From NCBI GenBank assembly GCA_017548275.1, contig JAFZAH010000023.1, positions 1-64,000 on the forward strand: DNA of 64,000 bases, in the 5' to 3' direction. Below the pieces are notes generated by a model. The model saw nothing but the letters and a program-made list of their open reading frames with translations, was not told where the DNA came from and made no database searches. Below are positions 58,380 through 64,000 of the stretch, one piece after another; the stretch's first letter is position 1, and each line of letters opens with the position of its first letter. The translations under genes and the position numbers were made by a program. The stretch is from Prevotella sp. (GTDB taxonomy: Bacteria > Bacteroidota > Bacteroidia > Bacteroidales > Bacteroidaceae).

Positions 58380-58784
58380 CTATTCGTATTTTAGCAGGAA
58401 GTTGATGTTGTAGTTCTCGTATTTGTTGAACTCCTTGGCGGGCACCTCGTTGCGGGTGGGGTTGTACCAACTCTGGCTGTTGAAATAGGCACGCAGATTA
58501 GCATCCTTGAACTTACGGCCGTGACGGGCATAGATGGAGTTTTTCAGCACACGTACTTGTCCGCGGTCCATATATTGGATGTCGCTATAGGTGACGTAGC
58601 GGGTTGAGAGCCAGTCATACTGTGTGCCCCAAGCCACATTAGCGCGGCGTGTTGTGGTTCTCTTTGTGGTTGTCTGTTTGCGGGGAATGGAGGGTACTTG
58701 CGCATCGGCCACCATATTGAAACCGAATGCCATACATACTACCAGGGCGATGCGTCCGCCCCATTTTTGAATGGTCTTTTTCAT
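58380..58784 (-). CDS. Secreted YARHG-domain protein
   Basis: A 134-residue protein with a signal peptide (about 1-28). After a Thr/Arg-rich linker (TTTKRTTTRRA), the C-terminal half is a YARHG domain, named for its core motif, here SIYARHGRKFKD (about 87-98), followed by YFNSQSWYNPT. These domains occur in envelope proteins and are thought to be extracellular and possibly peptidoglycan-associated; the role is unknown. It has its own strong promoter and terminator. Confidence 0.87.
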   Translation of the reverse strand: MKKTIQKWGGRIALVVCMAFGFNMVADAQVPSIPRKQTTTKRTTTRRANVAWGTQYDWLSTRYVTYSDIQYMDRGQVRVLKNSIYARHGRKFKDANLRAYFNSQSWYNPTRNEVPAKEFNKYENYNINFLLKYE

Positions 58785-58815
58785 TGTTATTATATGTTTT
58801 AGGGTTAAAGTTTTG

Positions 58816-58847
58816 CAAATATAATGTTTTTCCGTGTAATAACCAAA
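58816..58847 (-). promoter_or_regulatory. Promoter of the YARHG gene
   Basis: Minus strand TATATTTG (58823-58816) and TTTG (58847-58844) with 20 bases between, close to consensus. The start codon is 31 bases downstream. Confidence 0.83.
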
Positions 58848-58927
58848 TGAAACAACATGAAGTTAGTTTTTTTGCGTCATGGTTGTTTTACCGGGGTCCA
58901 CATTTGTTTCTAATCGTGTGCGGGTTT

Positions 58928-59917
58928 TCATTGATTCTCTTTCTTCGTTAATACCAGTTTGCCTTTCTTCCATTCATAGCGGAGATAGACCGACTGTGAA
59001 AAAGAGACGGCTGACACGCTCTCAATCCACTCCTTCTCTGGGTTTTCGGAGGGGCAGGGTATCTCGTGGTATTTATCTACGCGAGTATAACTTTTCTTGG
59101 CGGTGTCCCATACCCAGGCGTCGTAAAAGTCGAGACCCAAGTTGCTGTACTGACCCAAATAGACCAAGATGTCGGGATGACCGTCGAAATTGATGTCGTT
59201 GCGGCTCAAGGTACCCACCTCTTCCTTGTTGTTGGGTCCGGCCTCCAACCACTCCGTCGTCTCCAACGTCTGCTGTAGGTCGCCGTCATTATAGACGAAG
59301 AGCGTCACTTTCGTGATATTTTCGTCATCGTCGTAGTCCCAGGCTGTGTCTATTGTCTCACCGCCTTTATTACCATAGATGTCATATTCAAACCGACGAT
59401 AGGTCCTTTGCAGTTTGCCGTCGCGCCATTCATATTGCTCGACATCGGCAGTCTCTTCAAACGAGATTTCCCGTCCCACGATGCATTTGCTCTCGACATC
59501 GATGTTTGGACTGACTATGTCGCTGTACCCCTCCACGGGGAGAAAGGTGTGCGTGTCGGTGTTCCATACGAAACCGTCGTAAATGGCATTACGACCTGTC
59601 GCGTCCACAAAGCAGAGAAACACTTGCAGGTCAGGAATCCCGTCGAAATTGATGTCTTCCTCTGTGATGTCGCCTCCGACAAACATATCGGCTGACACGG
59701 GCCATGGCATTTCGCATATCAAGTTGTGCTCCTTGCCGTCGGGTGTGTTGTAGGCGAGGTATATCTTTTCGATTTCACCTTCTCCGTTCGACGGGGCGGC
59801 GGGTGCCTGCCAAGTTATTTTTTGGCGGATAGGATCCGTCTTTTTCATCTCAGTGACGTTGGCCGACACGCTCATGGCGCCGGCCAGCATAATTAGTGAT
59901 AAAATAGTTTTTTTCAT
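58928..59917 (-). CDS. Secreted protein with two XAC2610/VCBS-like modules
   Basis: A 329-residue protein with a signal peptide (about 1-19). Two halves share a pattern: DINFDGIPDLQVFL...YDGFVWNTDTHTF near 86-130 and DINFDGHPDILVYLG...YDAWVWDTAKKSY near 240-285, the FDGxPD calcium-loop-like core of XAC2610/VCBS-type repeats, each followed by a strand with a conserved sugar- or ion-facing aromatic. So it is a tandem duplicate inside one gene. Function is unknown; such proteins are usually periplasmic or surface-located. Short repeat words follow upstream. Confidence 0.8.
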   Translation of the reverse strand: MKKTILSLIMLAGAMSVSANVTEMKKTDPIRQKITWQAPAAPSNGEGEIEKIYLAYNTPDGKEHNLICEMPWPVSADMFVGGDITEEDINFDGIPDLQVFLCFVDATGRNAIYDGFVWNTDTHTFLPVEGYSDIVSPNIDVESKCIVGREISFEETADVEQYEWRDGKLQRTYRRFEYDIYGNKGGETIDTAWDYDDDENITKVTLFVYNDGDLQQTLETTEWLEAGPNNKEEVGTLSRNDINFDGHPDILVYLGQYSNLGLDFYDAWVWDTAKKSYTRVDKYHEIPCPSENPEKEWIESVSAVSFSQSVYLRYEWKKGKLVLTKKENQ

Positions 59918-59929
59918 AATTTTGTTTAG

Positions 59930-60110
59930 TGTAGAGGGTTTAGTGTTTAGTGTACTAATTGGTATATCCGTGACATCCGTTTGTATTTCTAATTCGTAAA
60001 ATTCGCGAAATTCGTAGTTCCCAAAAAGGTTTAGTGTTTAGGGTGGAGTGTTTAGTGTTCTCGCCCCTCATACAAATTCATTTCATCCGTTTCATTCGTG
60101 AAATCCGTTG
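59930..60110. repeat. Spacer of repeated words TTTAGTGT and ATTCGT
   Basis: TTTAGTGT appears five times and CATCCGTTT, AATTCGT and ATTCGTGAAA several times in 180 bases. Part of it (CTCGCCCCTCAT...) recurs at 62475. No gene is seen. Confidence 0.75.
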
Positions 60111-60149
60111 TTTTGAAACAAACTTGTTTCTGGAATTATATCTTCACTC

Positions 60150-60539
60150 TTAATTTGTCAGTCTTTTTTTAATCTCCCCGATTTTTTGTTGCCGTTCAAA
60201 GGATAGTGTTTTGCTGTGGCTGTCGATGAAGGAGAAGAGCATGAGTGCGCGCTCAAGCAACTGTGTCCGTGTCGGCTCCGACTTCATGTCCGATTCCACG
60301 TAGTAAAGTTCAGCCAACATCTCCATGCGGTAGATGCGTTGGTCTGCTTCATAGCGTGCGAACGACTGCATCACCTCGTCCATCGTCGAGATGTGATACT
60401 CCTCATATCCGTCCAGATATTGCCGGTACAAGTCTCTGATGGCCTCAGAGCGGTCTTCTATCTCTTTTTTTTGTAGAATCCGTCGTAAAGCCGCAGCAAA
60501 TTCTTGTATCAGCCGCATGATATAGTCTTGTTGAAGCAT
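60150..60539 (-). CDS. DUF6483-like cytoplasmic protein
   Basis: A 129-residue helical protein; I chose ATG 60539 (MLQQDYIMRLIQEFAAALRRIL), since the longer frame covers the promoter. The N-terminus, DYIMRLIQEFAAALRRIL, resembles the start of the DUF6483 proteins found mainly in Firmicutes; the rest is alpha-helical with many charged residues (YYVESDMKSEPTRTQLLERAL). No signal peptide, no membrane segment. Function unknown and family call tentative. Confidence 0.72.
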   Translation of the reverse strand: MLQQDYIMRLIQEFAAALRRILQKKEIEDRSEAIRDLYRQYLDGYEEYHISTMDEVMQSFARYEADQRIYRMEMLAELYYVESDMKSEPTRTQLLERALMLFSFIDSHSKTLSFERQQKIGEIKKRLTN

Positions 60540-60567
60540 TTTTTTCGTGGTTTTGTGAATGTGTGGG

Positions 60568-60598
60568 CAAATATAGATAAAAATCACGAAATCGCAAA
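60568..60598 (-). promoter_or_regulatory. Promoter of the DUF6483-like gene
   Basis: Minus strand TATATTTG (60575-60568) and TTTG (60598-60595), spacing 19. The start codon is 29 bases downstream, which supports the chosen start at 60539. Confidence 0.83.
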
Positions 60599-60805
60599 AG
60601 AGTTCAGGAAAGAAATTGAAATAATGAGGTTAATTATTTACGATAAAAAGCGATGCTTCCTAATATAAGTTTTTTTAACACAGTGTAAACTTAATTTCCG
60701 GCAATAAGAGCGTATTGTATATAGTTAAGAAAATAGGAAATCGTAAAATTGAAAACAGTTGTGATACGCAAACAAGCGTTGCACTGTGAATAAAACAAAC
60801 ATCAC

Positions 60806-61900
60806 ATGATGAAGCAAGGTGTTATCACCATTCTCCTAGCCCTCGTTGCGATTACAGGACATGGACAAGTACATTATCGGTTGGAGGGCAAAGTGGGCGA
60901 CTCCACGATGAACACCAAACTGCTGCTAACCCAGTGGATGTCGGCCATGCGCATGGTCAATGCCGCTGTTGATACCGTGGAGATTGTCAACGGAAATATC
61001 ATACCCAAGGAAGGGGTGCTTGACGAACCGGGCGCCTTCAACTTGCAGTCAATCACTCAGCGCGACGGTATGCCGGAAATCATGTCGCCATATTTCTTCT
61101 TGGAGAACGGAACGACCAATTTCTGCATTGATTTGCAAAACCTCGCCAAAGATGATTCGATACGGTTCATGCTTCAACCATTGGGCACGCCGCTGAATGA
61201 GGATTTCGGGAGGTTTCAGAACACATATCCTCCTTTGCTGCATGGCGATATCGTCAAGCGTGAGCGTCTCGACAGTCTGATGCAGAGTGAACTCGCCCGG
61301 CATGGTGACGATGTGTTGGGTATGGTAGAATTGGCGTTTGCCTTGTCACACGTCTCGCCGGAGAAAGTCGCCTCGTGGCTCGAGTTGATGAGTCCGCGTG
61401 TCAAGGCCGGAGAAGCGTGGGCTGAAATGAAATTGGCCCTCAGTGCAATGGGAGTAAATATGGAGTCGAGTGAGCATTATTTCAGTCCCGCAGAGGGTGA
61501 GATGTTTGTCGATTTCGCTGTGGAGTATGAAGGTAATACCACCCAGCTCAGCGACTACGTCGGTTGCGGGAAATATGTGCTTGTGGATTTCTGGGCGTCG
61601 TGGTGCGGACCCTGTCGTATGGAAATCCCCAACATCATCGCCGCCTACGATAAATACAAAGACCGTGGGTTGCAAGTCATCGGTATTGCCGCATGGGACA
61701 AGCCCGAAGCCTCGTTGCAGGCCATCAAAGAAGATGGAGTGAATTACCCGCAAATCATCAACACGCAGGAGATTGCCACCAACGCATATCATATCCGGGG
61801 CATCCCTCATATCATCCTCTTCGCTCCTGATGGCACCATCCTTGCCCGTGGCCTCCGTGGCGATAATATCGACATGGTGTTGTCGGAGATTTTTAAGTAA
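60806..61900 (+). CDS. TlpA/ResA-like thioredoxin with DUF4369 domain
   Basis: A 364-residue periplasmic thioredoxin-fold protein with a signal peptide (MMKQGVITILLALVAITGHGQ); the start may be 60806 or 60809. The N-terminal DUF4369-like domain (HYRLEGKVGDSTMNTKLLL) is followed by a helical middle and a C-terminal redoxin with the active site WASWCGPCRME (about 266-276) and the cis-proline segment RGIPHIILF. It should reduce or exchange disulfides in the envelope. It is the redox-complete counterpart of the CxxC-less protein at 36901-37953. Confidence 0.9.
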   Translation: MMKQGVITILLALVAITGHGQVHYRLEGKVGDSTMNTKLLLTQWMSAMRMVNAAVDTVEIVNGNIIPKEGVLDEPGAFNLQSITQRDGMPEIMSPYFFLENGTTNFCIDLQNLAKDDSIRFMLQPLGTPLNEDFGRFQNTYPPLLHGDIVKRERLDSLMQSELARHGDDVLGMVELAFALSHVSPEKVASWLELMSPRVKAGEAWAEMKLALSAMGVNMESSEHYFSPAEGEMFVDFAVEYEGNTTQLSDYVGCGKYVLVDFWASWCGPCRMEIPNIIAAYDKYKDRGLQVIGIAAWDKPEASLQAIKEDGVNYPQIINTQEIATNAYHIRGIPHIILFAPDGTILARGLRGDNIDMVLSEIFK

Positions 61901-61925
61901 ACCTTTTACGTTATTCGTCATGCCC

Positions 61926-61959
61926 ATGCCAATTCCCCCCTAACAGGAGGAGAGGGCAT
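61926..61959. repeat. Weak palindromic element after the thioredoxin gene
   Basis: ATGCC (61926-61930) and GGCAT (61955-61959) enclose CCCCCCTAACAGGAGGAG, a variant form of the C-rich/G-rich palindromes elsewhere in the window (CCTAACAGG core). It may terminate the thioredoxin transcript. Confidence 0.5.
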
Positions 61960-62011
61960 CGCCTTTGTGATATTCAGATTTTTAGCGGACACCAATAAAA
62001 AACGTTGCAAG

Positions 62012-62044
62012 TTGATTCCCTTTTAGAATAATTGCGTACTTTTG
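62012..62044 (+). promoter_or_regulatory. Promoter of the GNAT gene
   Basis: TACTTTTG at 62037-62044 fits the -7 box, with TTG at 62012-62014, spacing 22, slightly long. The start codon is 22 bases downstream. Confidence 0.65.
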
Positions 62045-62066
62045 CATACAAAAAAAGGATTGCTAA

Positions 62067-62471
62067 ATGGTTATCGATTATAAAGATATTCATGATTTTG
62101 ACCAGAAAGAACTACAGGATTTGTTCCTTTCTGTTGAATGGTCATCAGGTCATTTCCCTGAAAAACTGGTTGTGGCGATGAAAAATTTTGAGACCGTCTA
62201 TACCGCCTGGGACGGTGATAAACTTGTAGGACTTATTTGCGCCATGGACGATGGTGTAATGACGGCCTATGTTCATTATCTGCTCGTACGCCCGGAATAC
62301 CATCATCAGGGTATCGGCAAACGGCTGGTGGAACTAATTAAAGAGCGCTATGCCGATTATTTGCGCATTGTCGTTGTGGCTTATAATGAGGAGTTGGACT
62401 TTTACCAATCCAGTGGTTTCAAAAAAGCCGATGATGCCAGCGCCATGTTCATCACCAGTTTATGGACGTGA
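62067..62471 (+). CDS. GNAT-family N-acetyltransferase
   Basis: A 134-residue single-domain acetyltransferase. The acetyl-CoA loop is RPEYHHQGIGKRLV (about 83-96), and the C-terminal FYQSSGFKKADDASAMF is typical of the fold. The substrate cannot be told from the sequence. It stands alone with its own promoter, convergent with the helicase gene that ends 46 bases later. Confidence 0.88.
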   Translation: MVIDYKDIHDFDQKELQDLFLSVEWSSGHFPEKLVVAMKNFETVYTAWDGDKLVGLICAMDDGVMTAYVHYLLVRPEYHHQGIGKRLVELIKERYADYLRIVVVAYNEELDFYQSSGFKKADDASAMFITSLWT

Positions 62472-62474
62472 CTA

Positions 62475-62516
62475 CTCGCGCCCCTCATTTCATAATTCAT
62501 AATTCGTAACTCGTAA
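62475..62516. repeat. Short repeat spacer with AATTCATAATTCGTAA words
   Basis: CTCGCGCCCCTCATTTC followed by repeated AATTCAT/AATTCGT/AACTCGT words. The first part matches the 60060 spacer closely. It lies between convergent genes. Confidence 0.6.
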
Positions 62517-64000
62517 TTATTCCTCCATCCCCTCTACATACTCATACAATTTCTTGTAGAAGGGGTGGCGAGTCATAGTGGTGCTGTCGCCCAAGATGAT
62601 GAGTTTCATGCGGGCGCGGGTGATGGCCACGTTCATGCGCCTGAGGTCGCGCAGAAAACCTATCTGTCCGTCGTCGTTGGCGCGCACCAGTGAGATGAGG
62701 ATGATGTCGCGCTCCTGCCCCTGAAAACCATCTACTGTATTCACGCTGATAAGATGGCGGTAGGGTTTGAAAAACTCTTTTTTCTTGATTTGCCGCCGCA
62801 GGTACTGCACTTGTGCACGATAGGGTGAGATGATGCCCGTATCGATGCGCTCGTCGAGGATGCGCTGTTTGCCGATACGGCTCAGATACCGCTCCAAGGT
62901 GATGAGTGTCAGTTCCGCCTCCGATTTGTTGATGCGACCGAAACTCTCGCCCACGAACTCCTCGCGGAAGTCCATGTCGGCGGTGTCTATCCATGTCATG
63001 GGGATATCATATTCGAGGATGCTGCGGTGACGTATCTGAGGGGCTGTCTGCACACGCCCGTGGTAGAAATAATCTGATGAGAAACGCATTATTTCCTCGC
63101 ACATGCGGTATTGCACCTCGAGCAATGTCACCACCTCGGGCTTGTTCTCCACAATGCGCTCCATCAATGTCTTGCCCAGACCGCCTTTCAGCGCGAGGAT
63201 GCTCTTCACCGTGGGTGGCAACTGGCAGTGGTCGCCGGCGAAGATGACACGCGAGGCACGGCGGATGGCTATCCAACAGGCAGCCTCTAACGCTTGTGCC
63301 GCCTCGTCAATGAAGAGCGTGCCAAACTTCTGTCCGTCGAGCAGGCGGTTGGCGGCGCCGGTGAGTGTGCTGGCGATGACGCGGGCGCTGTCGAACAACT
63401 CGGCGTTGATGCGAATCTCTAGTTCTGCGGCGCGCGATTTCAGGCGGTCCAACCGTTGGTGGTAACTCTCGGCACGTTTCTTTTGACCGCGCAGTTCTCG
63501 GATGGCCTTACGGATGCTCCACAACTGCGGATAGTCGGGATGAGCCTCGAAGCGACGTTCGTAAGTGAACCCCAGCATTTTGTCATTGACTCTACTGGGA
63601 TTGCCGATGCGCAACACGTTGATGCCACGGTCCACCAATTGTTCGCTAATCCAGTCAACGGCCATGTTGCTTTGTGCGCACACCAACACCTGACTTTCGC
63701 GGCGCAACGTCTCGTTGATGGCTTCGACCAAGGTGGTCGTCTTGCCTGTGCCCGGAGGTCCGTGTACCACCATCACGTCTTTTGACCACAGCACCTCGTT
63801 GACCGCCCGTTCCTGTGTGGGGTTGAGCCAGGGAAAGCGCATGGGCTCGAAGGTGAAGCGTGCCGCCCGCTGATTTGTGTAGAACAGGTCGCGCAGGTAA
63901 GCCAGACGGTTGTTCTTTGCTGCCATCACACGGTCCAGGGCTTCAAACATCAGACGGTAGGACGTTTCGTCAAACGACAGTTGGATACCCAACCGCTCGG
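62517..64000 (-). CDS. Superfamily I DNA/RNA helicase (IGHMBP2/Upf1-like), 5' end outside window
   Basis: At least 494 codons are visible; the frame is still open at the window edge and no ATG starts it, so the N-terminus is missing. Motifs in order: Q-like NPTQERAVNEVL, Walker A HGPPGTGKTT, motif II FIDEAAQALE, motif III AGDHCQLPPTVKS, motif IV-V region VNTVDGFQGQERDIILIS and motif VI LRRMNVAITRAR. This is the Upf1/DNA2/NAM7-type group (AAA_11/AAA_12), with a substrate that may be DNA or RNA. It is convergent with the GNAT gene. Confidence 0.93.
   Translation of the reverse strand, partial: ERLGIQLSFDETSYRLMFEALDRVMAAKNNRLAYLRDLFYTNQRAARFTFEPMRFPWLNPTQERAVNEVLWSKDVMVVHGPPGTGKTTTLVEAINETLRRESQVLVCAQSNMAVDWISEQLVDRGINVLRIGNPSRVNDKMLGFTYERRFEAHPDYPQLWSIRKAIRELRGQKKRAESYHQRLDRLKSRAAELEIRINAELFDSARVIASTLTGAANRLLDGQKFGTLFIDEAAQALEAACWIAIRRASRVIFAGDHCQLPPTVKSILALKGGLGKTLMERIVENKPEVVTLLEVQYRMCEEIMRFSSDYFYHGRVQTAPQIRHRSILEYDIPMTWIDTADMDFREEFVGESFGRINKSEAELTLITLERYLSRIGKQRILDERIDTGIISPYRAQVQYLRRQIKKKEFFKPYRHLISVNTVDGFQGQERDIILISLVRANDDGQIGFLRDLRRMNVAITRARMKLIILGDSTTMTRHPFYKKLYEYVEGMEE

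Overview
The window looks like chromosome from a Bacteroidales bacterium, most likely Prevotella or a close relative. The evidence is a SusC/SusD pair, a hybrid two-component sensor-regulator, a type III glutamine synthetase, a CPS1/CAD-like carbamoyl-phosphate synthase, and promoters of the Bacteroidetes form (TTTG or TTG, 19-21 bp, TAnnTTTG) rather than E. coli form. Shine-Dalgarno sequences are mostly absent. No phage, transposase, integrase, rRNA or CRISPR array was seen.

Layout. 0-6.2 kb: a four-gene SusC/SusD/lipoprotein operon without its own enzymes. 6.3-12.4 kb: HerA-like ATPase, small secreted and membrane proteins, an M48 protease, a Fic enzyme with its own DNA-binding domain and a nearby palindrome, and a flavodoxin-DUF2023 pair. 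12.6-35.2 kb: a nitrogen-assimilation region. Leftward lie gltB, gltD, dapF, dapL and glnN. Rightward lie glnK, amtB, an outer-membrane porin, a second amtB, a vestigial porin, pyrG, a purF-like gene, a carA-carB fusion and asnB. 35-46 kb: comM, a thioredoxin-fold lipoprotein, tRNA-Gly and tRNA-Leu, and the argH, SRPBCC, pyrE, comF, recX, prmC series, followed by three small secreted or membrane proteins. 46-55 kb: ribD, a GH2 hydrolase, an uncharacterised secreted protein and a 1310-residue hybrid sensor. 55-64 kb: a DUF559-RNase H chimera, argS, several secreted proteins, a TlpA-like thioredoxin, a GNAT enzyme and a superfamily I helicase cut by the window end.

The nitrogen region is the functional centre. 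Ammonium enters through the porin and two Amt channels under GlnK control and is fixed by GlnN and GltBD. The amide nitrogen is then spent by a row of glutamine amidotransferases (CTP synthase, PurF-like, carbamoyl-phosphate synthase, asparagine synthetase). DapL and DapF connect the glutamate pool to diaminopimelate.

The most unusual observations are these. The carA-carB fusion stops exactly after the first half of CarB. The amt-porin unit appears duplicated, with the second porin reduced to about 32 codons. A GC-rich palindromic repeat occurs in and around coding regions, including inside a DUF559-RNase H fusion and at the start of ribD. The Fic gene has a perfect palindrome overlapping its promoter. 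All calls come from reading the sequence; no database search was run.
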